From the NCBI GenBank assembly GCA_020161845.1, contig JAIUNK010000019.1, positions 20,187-84,186 of the forward strand: 64,000 bases of DNA. Direction: 5' to 3'. The position numbers were made by a program, and so were the translations under genes. The notes below the pieces were generated by a model. That model ran no database searches. It saw only the letters and a list, made by a program, of their open reading frames with translations, and was not told the origin of the DNA. Source of the stretch: Actinomycetota bacterium. Its GTDB lineage: Bacteria; Actinomycetota; Actinomycetes; Actinomycetales; Dermatophilaceae. Numbering within the stretch: position 1 is the first letter of the stretch; every line of letters starts with the position of its first letter. Below, in pieces: positions 7,736 through 16,013 of this stretch.

Positions 7736-8170
7736 ATGGCTCACCAGTACTGCACGTTCCGCCTCGGCGGCCACCTGTTCGGGGTGCCGGTCGAGACCGT
7801 CCAGGAGGTGCTGCGCCAGCAGGACCTCACCAAGGTCCCGCTGGCCCCGCCGGCGGTCTCCGGGCTGATCAACCTGCGCGGCCAGATCGTCATCACCGTC
7901 GACCTGCGCCATCAGATGGGGCTGCCGCCGCGGGATCGGGACAAGCCGGCGACGAATGTCGTCGTCCGCACCAGCGAGGGCGCGACCAGCCTGCAGGTCG
8001 ACGAAATCGGCGACGTCCTCGAGCCCGACCTGGACCGGTTCGAGGCACCGCCCGAGACGGTGCCCGCGCAGGTCCGGGACATGGTGGTCAAGGTCTGCAA
8101 GCTGGACCACGACCTGATGCTCGTTCTGGACACCGAGAAGGCCGCCTCGGTCAACGGCAAGGCCGCCTGA
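7736..8170 (+). CDS. cheW: CheW chemoreceptor coupling protein, first copy
   Basis: The product has 144 residues, one CheW SH3-like double barrel: YCTFRLGGHLFGVPVETVQEVL, GLINLRGQIVITVDLR, and NVVVRTSEGATSLQVDEIGDVLE. It couples receptors to CheA. A GTG at 7727 overlaps the cheA stop, but ATG 7736 matches the start of the second copy (MANQYCTF), so it is preferred. The gene is translationally close-coupled to cheA. It is about 75-80% identical by eye to the copy at 8434. Confidence 0.9.
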   Translation: MAHQYCTFRLGGHLFGVPVETVQEVLRQQDLTKVPLAPPAVSGLINLRGQIVITVDLRHQMGLPPRDRDKPATNVVVRTSEGATSLQVDEIGDVLEPDLDRFEAPPETVPAQVRDMVVKVCKLDHDLMLVLDTEKAASVNGKAA

Positions 8171-8224
8171 GCGAGCAGTAGCGCTGCCGTGAGCAGTTGC
8201 GCTGCCGCGCACGACGTACGGCAT

Positions 8225-8253
8225 GGGCCGGCCCCTTTCGCGGGGGCCGGCCC
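8225..8253 (+). terminator. Hairpin after the first cheW
   Basis: GGGCCGGCCCC (8225-8235) pairs perfectly with 8243-8253 across a 7-nt loop. It lies 55 nt after the cheW stop and before the next FliA-like promoter. Downstream, 8268-8315 holds several imperfect copies of CGACGCCCGCG. Confidence 0.6.
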
Positions 8254-8346
8254 GTCGTCGTGCCCGCGACCCGACGCCCGCGCCTCGACGCCCGCGACCC
8301 GACGCCCGCGACCTTGGGCGCAGCACGTTCACCACCGGGGAGAGTG

Positions 8347-8374
8347 CTTGAGAACGTAGCCGCTTCGCCGATGT
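8347..8374 (+). promoter_or_regulatory. FliA-like promoter of the second cheW unit
   Basis: CTTG (8347-8350), 16 nt, GCCGATGT (8367-8374). The -35 part matches CTCA only in its first two bases, but spacing and -10 are conserved. The predicted start is near 8381. Confidence 0.45.
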
Positions 8375-8433
8375 GAAGAATGACCCGCCGGGCTGCGGCC
8401 CGGCCAGCAGTCCCTCCGAGAGAAGAGCGCTCC

Positions 8434-8874
8434 ATGGCGAACCAGTACTGCACGTTCCGCCTCGGCGGTCACCTCTTCGGGGTGCCCGTGGAGACGGTCC
8501 AGGAAGTCCTGCGACAGCAGGAGCTGACCAAGGTGCCGTTGTCCTCGCCGGAGGTGCGCGGCCTGATCAACCTGCGCGGCCAGATCGTCGTGACGGTCGA
8601 CCTGCGCTGCCGGATCGGCTTGCCGGAGCGCGCGGCCGACACCCCGGTCACCAATGTCGTCGTCCGGACCAGCGAGGGCGCCACCAGTCTGCTCGTGGAC
8701 GAGATCGGCGATGTGCTGGAGCCGGATCTGGACCGATTCGAGGCACCGCCGGAGACGGTCCCGGCGCGGGTCCGCGACCTGGTGGTCCGGGTCTGCAAGC
8801 TCGACCACGACCTCATGCTCGTCCTCGACACGGACAAGGCCGTCGCTGTCGACGGCGCCGCCTCCGCTGCCTAA
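8434..8874 (+). CDS. cheW: CheW coupling protein, second copy
   Basis: The product has 146 residues and the same CheW fold as its neighbour, sharing the N-terminal run YCTFRLGGHLFGVPVETVQE exactly. It arose by local duplication. Differences cluster around residues 45-75 and at the C-terminus, which could alter array coupling. ATG 8434 has GAGAGAAG 8 nt upstream. It heads a cheW-cheY-cheB-cheR unit; whether the two CheW copies serve distinct receptor sets cannot be told here. Confidence 0.9.
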   Translation: MANQYCTFRLGGHLFGVPVETVQEVLRQQELTKVPLSSPEVRGLINLRGQIVVTVDLRCRIGLPERAADTPVTNVVVRTSEGATSLLVDEIGDVLEPDLDRFEAPPETVPARVRDLVVRVCKLDHDLMLVLDTDKAVAVDGAASAA

Positions 8875-8976
8875 CGCGAGCCCGGCCAAGCGGCGCAGTT
8901 CGGTCGCCGTGCCCCTCCGCCCTCGCCAGGCGGACCCGCCCAGGCCCGACCGGGCCAAGGAACCTAGAGGACGACA

Positions 8977-9342
8977 ATGCGTGCACTGGTGATCGACGAC
9001 TCGCGTGCGATGCGCACCATCCTGACGCGGACGATGGACAGCCTGGGCTTCGAGGTCGAGGCCGTCGGCGACGGGGCACAAGCGCTGGAGGCGGTGCAGC
9101 GCGGCCCGCTGCCCGACGTCTGCCTCATTGACTGGAACATGCCCGTGATGAACGGGTTGGAGTTCATCGTCGAGGTGCGCAAGAACCGCGACTGGCGCGA
9201 CATCACGCTGATGATGGTCACGACGGAGGCCGAGCAGGCCAACATCGTGCGAGCGCTGGCTGCCGGCGCGCACGAATACGTGATCAAGCCGTTCACCACC
9301 GAGATCATCGAGGACAAGCTCGCGATGCTGGGGCTGCTCTGA
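8977..9342 (+). CDS. cheY: CheY response regulator
   Basis: The product has 121 residues. Receiver residues D7, D8, D52 (LIDWNMP), T82/T83 (MMVTTEAE) and K104 (VIKPFT) are intact. The order cheW-cheY-cheB-cheR and the one-base overlap of its TGA with the cheB ATG place it in the main chemotaxis operon. It is the more likely motor-binding CheY. It differs from the copy at 3847 at many surface positions. Confidence 0.92.
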   Translation: MRALVIDDSRAMRTILTRTMDSLGFEVEAVGDGAQALEAVQRGPLPDVCLIDWNMPVMNGLEFIVEVRKNRDWRDITLMMVTTEAEQANIVRALAAGAHEYVIKPFTTEIIEDKLAMLGLL

Positions 9343-10496
9343 TGCCCGAGAAAATTCGCGCCATGGTGTGCGACGACTCGGTGGTGATCCGCCGGCTCGT
9401 CGCCGACGTGTTGGCCGCCGATCCCGAGATCGAGGTCGTCGGCACCGCCGTCAACGGCAAGAACGCCCTCGACAAGATCCCGCTGCTCAAGCCCGACATC
9501 CTCACCCTCGATGTCGAGATGCCGATCATGGACGGCCTGCAGACGCTGATCGAGGTCCGCAAGACCTACAAAAAGCTGCCCATCATCATGTTCTCGACGC
9601 TGACCGCGCGCGGCGCAGGCGCCACGCTGGACGCCCTCGAGCGCGGCGCGTCGGACTACGTCTGCAAGCCGGCCAACGTGGGCTCCCTCTCGGAGTCGAT
9701 GGAGGCCGTCCGCAGCCAGCTGATCCCCAAGATCAAGTCGCTCACCGGCCGCGCCCCCATCGCCCCCGTGGCGCGGGCCGCCCGGCCGGCGTTCGGCGCG
9801 CCACCGCCCGGAGCACCCGGTGCCCCGGGTCGGCCCGGCGCCGCCGCGGCGGGGGCCGCAGGCCCGCTCAAGGCCGCCACCCTCGGAAACCGCGTCGATG
9901 TCGTCGCCATCGGGGTGTCGACCGGTGGCCCGGACGCGCTGACCACGGTCATCACGGCGCTACCCGCGAACTTCCCGGTGCCCATCGTGGTGACTCAGCA
10001 CATGCCGCCGGTGTTCACCCAGCTGTTCGCCCAGCGTCTGAACGCCAAGGCGAAGGTCGAGGTGCGCGAGGCCGCCGCGGGCGACCCGCTCAAGCCCGGC
10101 GTGGTCCTCATCGCCCCCGGCGACTGGCACATGCGGTTCAAGCAGGCCGCCAACGGTCCCGTCGTGGTGCTGGACCAGGGGCCCCAGGAGAACTACTGCC
10201 GCCCCGCCGTGGACCCGATGTTCCGCTCGATCACCGAGATGTTCAGCTCGCACGTGCTCTCGGTCATCATGACCGGGATGGGCAGCGACGGGCATCGCGG
10301 CGCCGAGCAGATCATCCGCGCCGGCGGCAGCCTGATCGTTCAGGACGAGGCCACCTCCGTGGTCTGGGGCATGCCGGGCGCCGCCGTCCAGGCCGGCCTC
10401 CCGTGCGATGTCCTGCCCCTCGGCAAGCTCGCCGAGGTCATCACCTCCCGCGCGAGCGCGGCCCGTTCCGGCTCGGCCCCGAGGAGGACGCCATGA
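9342..10496 (+). CDS. cheB: Chemoreceptor glutamate methylesterase CheB
   Basis: The product has 384 residues. The N-terminal receiver has D57 in TLDVEMPIMDG. A Pro/Ala/Gly linker spans about 138-178. The C-terminal methylesterase has catalytic S193 (GVSTGGPDAL), H220 (TQHMPPVFT) and D316 (GMGSDGHRG). It removes methyl groups from, or deamidates, receptor glutamines for adaptation and is activated by CheA. The start overlaps the cheY stop; its stop overlaps the cheR ATG. Confidence 0.95.
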   Translation: MPEKIRAMVCDDSVVIRRLVADVLAADPEIEVVGTAVNGKNALDKIPLLKPDILTLDVEMPIMDGLQTLIEVRKTYKKLPIIMFSTLTARGAGATLDALERGASDYVCKPANVGSLSESMEAVRSQLIPKIKSLTGRAPIAPVARAARPAFGAPPPGAPGAPGRPGAAAAGAAGPLKAATLGNRVDVVAIGVSTGGPDALTTVITALPANFPVPIVVTQHMPPVFTQLFAQRLNAKAKVEVREAAAGDPLKPGVVLIAPGDWHMRFKQAANGPVVVLDQGPQENYCRPAVDPMFRSITEMFSSHVLSVIMTGMGSDGHRGAEQIIRAGGSLIVQDEATSVVWGMPGAAVQAGLPCDVLPLGKLAEVITSRASAARSGSAPRRTP

Positions 10497-11311
10497 CCAT
10501 CTCCGGACCCGATATCGACTTCGTCAGCCAGATCGTCCGGCAACGGGCGGCCATCGTGTTGGACCGCAGCAAGGAATACCTGATCGAGTCGCGGCTGCAG
10601 ACCCTGGCTCGGGAGCGCGGTGACGCCTCCATCACGGAACTGGTCAGCAAGCTGCGCCAGGCCCCGCATGGTCCGCTGCGAGACCAGGTCGTCGAGGCGA
10701 TGACGACCAACGAGACCTCCTTTTTCCGGGACATCCATCCGTTCCGGGCCCTGTCCGATCAGATCCTTCCCGAGTTGCTCGTCCAGCGCGGCCGGGAACG
10801 CTCGCTCAACATCTGGTGTGCCGCCTGCAGCTCCGGTCAGGAGCCCTACACGATCGCCATGTCGATCCAGGAGCTGATCGGCGCCGAACCGAGCTGGCGG
10901 GTGCGACTGCTGGCCACCGACATCGACACGCAGATGCTCACCCGCACCAAGGAGGGCATCTATAACCAGTTCGAGGTCAACCGTGGCCTGCCGGCACAGC
11001 TGCTGGTGCGCTACTTCGCGCGGCACGGCATGAACTACCAGATCGATGCGCGGCTGCGGAACATGGTCGAGACGAAGTTCATGAACCTCGCGGAGCCCTT
11101 CCCGCCCATGCCGCAGATGGACGTGGTCTTCCTGCGCAATGTGCTGATCTACTTCGACGTCGAGACCAAGAAGCAGATCCTCGCGCAGGTCAAGAAGATC
11201 ATCCGGCCCGACGGCTATCTGTTCCTCGGCGGCGCCGAGACCACGATGAACGTCGACGACCAGTGGATCCGGCACACCGTCGGCCGCGCGACCGTCTACA
11301 AACTGCAGTAA
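10493..11311 (+). CDS. cheR: Chemoreceptor methyltransferase CheR
   Basis: The product has 272 residues. An N-terminal helical CheR domain is followed by a SAM-binding Rossmann fold: NIWCAACSSGQEPYTIAM (SAM loop), LLATDIDTQML and VVFLRNVLIYFD. It methylates receptor glutamates and opposes CheB. ATG 10493 overlaps the cheB stop and follows GAGGAGG (10481-10487). A long upstream extension in the same frame is antisense-like and rejected. It is the last gene before the hairpin at 11322-11365. Confidence 0.95.
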   Translation: MTISGPDIDFVSQIVRQRAAIVLDRSKEYLIESRLQTLARERGDASITELVSKLRQAPHGPLRDQVVEAMTTNETSFFRDIHPFRALSDQILPELLVQRGRERSLNIWCAACSSGQEPYTIAMSIQELIGAEPSWRVRLLATDIDTQMLTRTKEGIYNQFEVNRGLPAQLLVRYFARHGMNYQIDARLRNMVETKFMNLAEPFPPMPQMDVVFLRNVLIYFDVETKKQILAQVKKIIRPDGYLFLGGAETTMNVDDQWIRHTVGRATVYKLQ

Positions 11312-11321
11312 GCGCCCGCCA

Positions 11322-11365
11322 CAACGGCGCCGTACGTCGGGGGAGCCCGGCGTCCGGCGCCGTTG
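11322..11365 (+). terminator. Hairpin ending the chemotaxis operon
   Basis: CAACGGCGCCG (11322-11332) pairs perfectly with CGGCGCCGTTG (11355-11365). It begins 11 nt after the cheR stop and precedes the flgB promoter. Confidence 0.6.
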
Positions 11366-11431
11366 GCATTCGCGCTGTTCAGCCCCGGTTTCTTTGGCGG
11401 ACAACGGGGTTCGGGTGTCCAGCCGGATCGG

Positions 11432-11459
11432 CTCAGAGCGGACGTCGCCGCGCCGAAGA
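11432..11459 (+). promoter_or_regulatory. FliA-type promoter of the flgB operon
   Basis: CTCA (11432-11435), 16 nt, GCCGAAGA (11452-11459). The predicted start near 11466 gives a leader of about 120 nt to flgB ATG 11585. Confidence 0.7.
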
Positions 11460-11584
11460 GAAGGGTGGCCATGGATGGCGCAACCCGCACCACTCGGCAC
11501 GGATTGCCACGCACGACCTCCTCGCAGAGGGACCGTCCCCACCCGGACCCCGCGACCAGCATCGTCACGTCCGGGGGACCCCAG

Positions 11585-11941
11585 ATGACCAGCCTCATCG
11601 GCGACACCACCATGTCGGCCCTGCACCAGGCCCTGTCCGGCCTGTCGCTGCGGCAGCGCACGATCGCGGACAACATCGCCAACATCGAGACGCCCGGCTT
11701 CATGGCCGGCAAGGTCGACTTCGAGACGAGCCTGAAGCGGGCGTTCGCCAACGGCGACCCCGGGGCCGCCGCGGTCGGGCGGGCCCGCTCGCTCGAGCCC
11801 ACCCGGACCAACGGCAGCAACGTCAACCTCGATGAGGAGACCCTCGCCAGCGCACAGACGCTGCTGACCACCCAGCTCGCCACCGCCGCCATGACCAGCA
11901 AGTTCCAGCGGTTGCGGATCGCCATTACCGGACAGGCCTGA
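11585..11941 (+). CDS. flgB: Flagellar basal-body rod protein FlgB
   Basis: The product has 118 residues. The N-terminal rod signature LRQRTIADNIANIETPGFMAGKVDF is intact, and the C-terminal helix ends in MTSKFQRLRIAITGQA. It forms the proximal rod with FlgC. A longer ORF starts at 11363, but ATG 11585 fits the family N-terminus. It is the first gene of the rod/C-ring operon, 5 bp before flgC. Confidence 0.93.
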   Translation: MTSLIGDTTMSALHQALSGLSLRQRTIADNIANIETPGFMAGKVDFETSLKRAFANGDPGAAAVGRARSLEPTRTNGSNVNLDEETLASAQTLLTTQLATAAMTSKFQRLRIAITGQA

Positions 11942-11946
11942 GCAGC

Positions 11947-12345
11947 ATGAGCATCTTCGGTGCGATGAACGTCGCGTATTCCGGCCTGGTCGTAGACCGC
12001 AAGTGGTTGGACGCCGTCTCGGACAACATCGCGAACATGAACAACGTCAGCCGGACGGACGAGAAGGCCTTTCAGGCGCGCTACATCGTCGCGCGGGCCA
12101 ACCAGTACGGCAGCAACGGCGGCGCCTATGTCGCCGGGAACCTGTGGGGCGATCCCGCCGGGCGCGTCGTGTCCGACCCGACGAACCCGCTGGCGGACGC
12201 CGACGGCAACGTGCGGATCCCCGACATCAACCTGTCCGACCAGATGGCGCACCTGATGATCGCGCAGCGGGCCTATCAGGCCAATCTCGCGGTCGTCGAC
12301 CGGAGCAAGTCCATGTATGAAGCGGCGATCGGAATCGGCAAGTGA
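11947..12345 (+). CDS. flgC: Flagellar basal-body rod protein FlgC
   Basis: The product has 132 residues. The N-terminus LVVDRKWLDAVSDNIANMNN and C-terminus MIAQRAYQANLAVVDRSKSMYEAAIGIGK are the paired rod-protein helices. It is a proximal rod subunit. The stop overlaps the fliE start by 4 nt (GTGA). Confidence 0.94.
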   Translation: MSIFGAMNVAYSGLVVDRKWLDAVSDNIANMNNVSRTDEKAFQARYIVARANQYGSNGGAYVAGNLWGDPAGRVVSDPTNPLADADGNVRIPDINLSDQMAHLMIAQRAYQANLAVVDRSKSMYEAAIGIGK

Positions 12346-12677
12346 CCTTCCTCATCCCGGGCATCAGCACGATCCCCGCCTTCGGCATCCAGCCCGTCCG
12401 CGATCTCACTGGGGTGGACAAGCTCACCACGCCCAGCTCGGTGTCCTCGCCGAGCGGTGGAGAGTTCGGCTCCATCCTGGCCACGAAGATCGGTGAGCTG
12501 GACGCCCTCCACAAGACCAGCGACACGCTCGCGGTGAAGGCCGTCACCGGCGACCTCACCGACATCCACGACTACACCGTCGCCGCCAACGAGGCCACCG
12601 CCGCGACCCAGCTCGTGGTGCAGGTCCGTAACAAGGCGGTCGAGGCCTTCAACGAGATCATGCGGATGCCCCTGTGA
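12342..12677 (+). CDS. fliE: Flagellar hook-basal body protein FliE
   Basis: The product has 111 residues. The C-terminal FliE pattern is clear: DIHDYTVAANEATAATQLVV followed by VRNKAVEAFNEIMRMPL. It links the MS ring to the rod. The first 35 residues are a Pro/Ser-rich extension typical of this short family. It starts with GTG 12342, overlapping flgC, and its stop overlaps fliF. Confidence 0.93.
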   Translation: MTFLIPGISTIPAFGIQPVRDLTGVDKLTTPSSVSSPSGGEFGSILATKIGELDALHKTSDTLAVKAVTGDLTDIHDYTVAANEATAATQLVVQVRNKAVEAFNEIMRMPL

Positions 12678-14281
12678 GAAACGTCAAGATCCAGGCCGTC
12701 CTGGGGCGCGCGCGTGGCGCCTTCACCGGCTTCACCGCCGGCCAGCGCGCCGTCACGATCATTGCGGTCGTGGTGGCGGTGGTCGGCCTGGTCGTCTTCG
12801 CCCAGTGGGCGGGGCGTCCGACGATGACGCCGCTCTACACCAACCTCAGCGCCTCGGACGCGGCGGCGGTGACCTCGAAGCTGAGCGAGCGCGGCGTCGC
12901 CTACGAGTTGCAGGACGGCAGCAAGACGGTCCTGGTGCCCGCCGACAAGCTCGATCAGGCCCGCCTCGACATCGCCGCCGCGAACGTCGTCCAGAACAGC
13001 CCGGAGGCCGGTGGCTACGCGCTGCTCGACAAGAGCAGCCTGACGAGCAGCGACTACCAGCAGAAGCTCACGGCCAAGCGCGCCTTCGAGGGCGAGCTCG
13101 CCAAGACGATCCGCAAGATCGACCGGGTCCGGGACGCCAACGTGATCCTGGCGCTCGGCGAGGACTCGCCGTACCTCGACGAACAGACCAAGCCGACCGC
13201 GTCGGTCCAGGTGAGCATGCAGGACGGGGCGAAGTTGGCCAGCGGCCAGGTGGACGCGATCACCCACCTGGTCGCCTCCGCGATCCCGAAGCTGGACGCC
13301 AGCGCCGTCACGGTGACCGACGCCAAGGGCGTGCGCTACACCGACGAGGGCGGCGGCTCGGGCGGCACCGCGGACGCCAAGGCCGAACAGATCCGGGCCA
13401 TCTCCGCGCAGAAGACCACCCAGATCCAGCGCTTCCTGGACACCATCGTGGGCCCGGGCAACTCGACCGTCGCGGTGCAGGCCGACCTCGACTTCGACAA
13501 CACCAAGGTGGTCCGCCAGGAGTACATCCCGGTGCCCGCGGGTGCCATTCCGCTGGTCGAGCAGCACAGCACGGAGAAGATGACCGGCGCCACCGGCCAG
13601 GTCGTCGGCGGCGTGCTCGGACCGGACAACATCACCGTTCCCGGGCTGGACCAGGGCACGTCCAAGAACGACTACTCCAAGGACGACTTCACCAAGCAGA
13701 ACCCCTACGGCACGCAGACCACCAGCAAGGACCTGTCCAAGGGCGCCGTGAAGAAGCTGAGCGTGGCCGTCGCGGTCGACGCCACGAAGGCCGGCACCTA
13801 CAGCACGGCAGAACTGCAGAAGCTGATCGCGGTCGCCGCGGGCATCGAGACGCCTCGCGACCAGATCCAGGTCAGCAAGCTGGCCTTCGACACCAAGGCC
13901 GCCGAGGCCGCCAAGGCCAAGTCCGACGCCGACGCCGCCGCCGCGCGGCAGGCCGAGCTGATCGACCTCGGCAAGAATGCCGGCCTGGTGATCCTGCTGC
14001 TGCTGGCCCTGGTCATCGGGTTCCGCCGCAGCCGCAAGCAGACCGAGGTCGTCGACCTCGGCGAGCTGCCCTCGGCGGAGCAGATGGGCGAGCTGACCGC
14101 CATCGAGCCACCGCTGGAATACCAGCTCGATAACGAACCCCTCCCGGTCATCGAGGCCACCCCCGTCGACCCGCAGAGCCAGGCCCGCGTGCTGGCCCGC
14201 GAGGAGATCGGAAGTCTCGTGGAGGAGGACCCGGACGAGGTCGCGCGCCTGCTGCGCGGCTGGATCTCAGAACGGAGCTGA
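12674..14281 (+). CDS. fliF: MS-ring protein FliF
   Basis: The product has 535 residues. Transmembrane helix 1 is at about 25-45 (VTIIAVVVAVVGLVVFAQWA) and helix 2 at about 432-450 (AGLVILLLLALVIGF). Between them lies the periplasmic ring-building YscJ/FliF region (LYTNLSASDAAAVTSKLSERGV onward). The cytoplasmic tail ends in the FliG-binding acidic segment. It starts with GTG 12674, overlapping fliE. It is the first-assembled ring of the basal body and houses the export apparatus. Confidence 0.95.
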   Translation: MRNVKIQAVLGRARGAFTGFTAGQRAVTIIAVVVAVVGLVVFAQWAGRPTMTPLYTNLSASDAAAVTSKLSERGVAYELQDGSKTVLVPADKLDQARLDIAAANVVQNSPEAGGYALLDKSSLTSSDYQQKLTAKRAFEGELAKTIRKIDRVRDANVILALGEDSPYLDEQTKPTASVQVSMQDGAKLASGQVDAITHLVASAIPKLDASAVTVTDAKGVRYTDEGGGSGGTADAKAEQIRAISAQKTTQIQRFLDTIVGPGNSTVAVQADLDFDNTKVVRQEYIPVPAGAIPLVEQHSTEKMTGATGQVVGGVLGPDNITVPGLDQGTSKNDYSKDDFTKQNPYGTQTTSKDLSKGAVKKLSVAVAVDATKAGTYSTAELQKLIAVAAGIETPRDQIQVSKLAFDTKAAEAAKAKSDADAAAARQAELIDLGKNAGLVILLLLALVIGFRRSRKQTEVVDLGELPSAEQMGELTAIEPPLEYQLDNEPLPVIEATPVDPQSQARVLAREEIGSLVEEDPDEVARLLRGWISERS

Positions 14282-14284
14282 CCC

Positions 14285-15298
14285 ATGACCGCCCTCGCCC
14301 AGATGACCGGCCTGCGCAAGGCCGCCATCCTGCTCGTGCAGCTCGGCACCGAGCACTCCGCATCGATCATGAAGACGCTGCGACCCGCGGAGGTCGAGGC
14401 GATCTCCGCCGAGATCGCCCGGCTCGACTCCGTCGACGTCGAGACGCTCGATGAGGTGTTGGAGGAGTTCCGGCAGCTCGCCCAGGCCCGGCAGTACTAC
14501 GTGCAGGGTGGCGTGAACTTCGCCGAAGAGGTCCTGATCGCCACCATGGGTCAGGAGCGGGCCCACGAGGTGATGCAGCGGCTCACCGCCAGCCTCGTGG
14601 AGATGCCGTTCGAGTTCCTGCGCCGGGTCGACGCGAAGCTGATCCTGAGCTACCTGCAGGACGAGCACCCGCAGACCATCACGTTGGTGCTGGCCCACAT
14701 GCAACCCGACGCCGCCGCGATCATCCTGTCCGGGCTCGCGCCCGAGACTCAGGCCGAGGTGGCGCACCGGCTGGCCATCATGGACCGCACCAGCCCCGAG
14801 ATCGTCAAGCAGGTCGAGGCGCACCTGGAGCGCCGCCTGTCCACGCTCGTGCAGGCCAGCGACTACAGCAACGTCGGCGGCCTGACGGCGTTGGTCGACG
14901 TCATCAACCAGAGCGACCGGACGACGGAGCGGTTGATCCTCGAAGGCCTGGAGAAGCGGGACCTGGAGCTGGCCGAAGAGGTCCGCGCGCACATGTTCAT
15001 GTTCGAGGACATCGTGGGCCTGGACGACCGCGCCGTTCAGGTCGTGCTGCGCAAAGTCGACTCCAAGGACCTCGCGGTGGCGCTCAAGGGCGTCCGCGAG
15101 GACGTCCGGGAGAAGATCACCCGCAACATGTCCGAGCGGGCCGCCCTCGCCCTCGCCGACGAGATCTCGATCCTCGGGCCGGTCCGGCTCAAGCAGGTCG
15201 AAGAGTCGCAGGCCGTCGTCATCCGGCATATCCGGATGCTCGAGGAGGCCGGCGAGATCGTGGTGAGCCGCGGTGGAACGGACGAGTTCGTTGCCTAA
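14285..15298 (+). CDS. fliG: Motor switch protein FliG
   Basis: The product has 337 residues and standard three-domain length. The N-terminal FliF-binding part starts LRKAAILLVQLGTEHSASIMK, the middle has the EHPQTITLVLAHM motif, and the C-terminal torque helix carries LVGLDDRAVQVVLRKVDSKDLAVALKG-like charged residues. It converts MotAB stator force to rotation. It lies 3 bp after fliF and overlaps fliH by 26 nt. Confidence 0.95.
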   Translation: MTALAQMTGLRKAAILLVQLGTEHSASIMKTLRPAEVEAISAEIARLDSVDVETLDEVLEEFRQLAQARQYYVQGGVNFAEEVLIATMGQERAHEVMQRLTASLVEMPFEFLRRVDAKLILSYLQDEHPQTITLVLAHMQPDAAAIILSGLAPETQAEVAHRLAIMDRTSPEIVKQVEAHLERRLSTLVQASDYSNVGGLTALVDVINQSDRTTERLILEGLEKRDLELAEEVRAHMFMFEDIVGLDDRAVQVVLRKVDSKDLAVALKGVREDVREKITRNMSERAALALADEISILGPVRLKQVEESQAVVIRHIRMLEEAGEIVVSRGGTDEFVA

Positions 15299-16013
15299 CG
15301 GCCGGTCCAGCCGCGGGTACGTGCTGCGCGGCGGCGAGCACAACTCGCCGGTCCGCCCGGCGCGCATGTCGTCGGACCTGCTCAACAGCGAGTACGTCGC
15401 CCCCGGGGTGGCCGATCCGCGCCTCGTCGACCCGCACCTGGAGGCGGTCGTCGAGCAGGCCGCCATGGAGGCCCGCGCACGTGGTTTCCGTGCGGGGCAT
15501 TCGGCGGGCTACGCCGCCGGCCGGCAGGAGGGCCTGGCGCTGGTGGACGAACAGCGCCGGCTGATGGCCGAGCGCGACGAGATCGACCGCGCCCGGCGCG
15601 CCGACTACCTCCAGGACCTCAGTCAGGCCGTGTCCGAAGCCGCCGCGTCGGCCTTGGCGGTGCACACCCCGACGCTGACCGAGCTCTACGACACCATCGC
15701 CACGATGGCCGTCGAACTCGCCGAGGAACTGGTGGGCCATCACCTGGAGCTGGGCGGCCATGCCGCCAAGGACGCGCTGATCCGCGCCATGGCGCAGGCG
15801 CCTCGGGGCGTCGAGGTCACGGTCCGCCTTCACCCCGCAGACTTCGCCGAGGTCAGCGCGTATGCCGCGGGGGTGCCCGAGTGGGGCGATGTCAGCTGGG
15901 TCGCCGATCCTCGGGTGGAACGGTTCGGCGCGCTCGTCCAGGCCGAGAACCTGGAGATCGACGCCCAATACGGCCCTGCCTTCGAGCGGGTTCGTAAGGT
16001 GGTCCGCCCGTGA
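15273..16013 (+). CDS. fliH: Flagellar export ATPase stator FliH
   Basis: The product has 246 residues. It contains the GxxxG-like Ala/Gly helix (RAGHSAGYAAGRQEGLALVDEQ), a long charged helix, and a C-terminal FliH/HrpE domain (VEVTVRLHPADFAEV ... VERFGALVQAENLEIDAQYGPAFERV). It anchors and regulates FliI. GTG 15273 lies inside the end of fliG; TTG 15291 is an alternative. The stop overlaps the fliI GTG by 4 nt. Confidence 0.88.
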   Translation: MERTSSLPNGRSSRGYVLRGGEHNSPVRPARMSSDLLNSEYVAPGVADPRLVDPHLEAVVEQAAMEARARGFRAGHSAGYAAGRQEGLALVDEQRRLMAERDEIDRARRADYLQDLSQAVSEAAASALAVHTPTLTELYDTIATMAVELAEELVGHHLELGGHAAKDALIRAMAQAPRGVEVTVRLHPADFAEVSAYAAGVPEWGDVSWVADPRVERFGALVQAENLEIDAQYGPAFERVRKVVRP

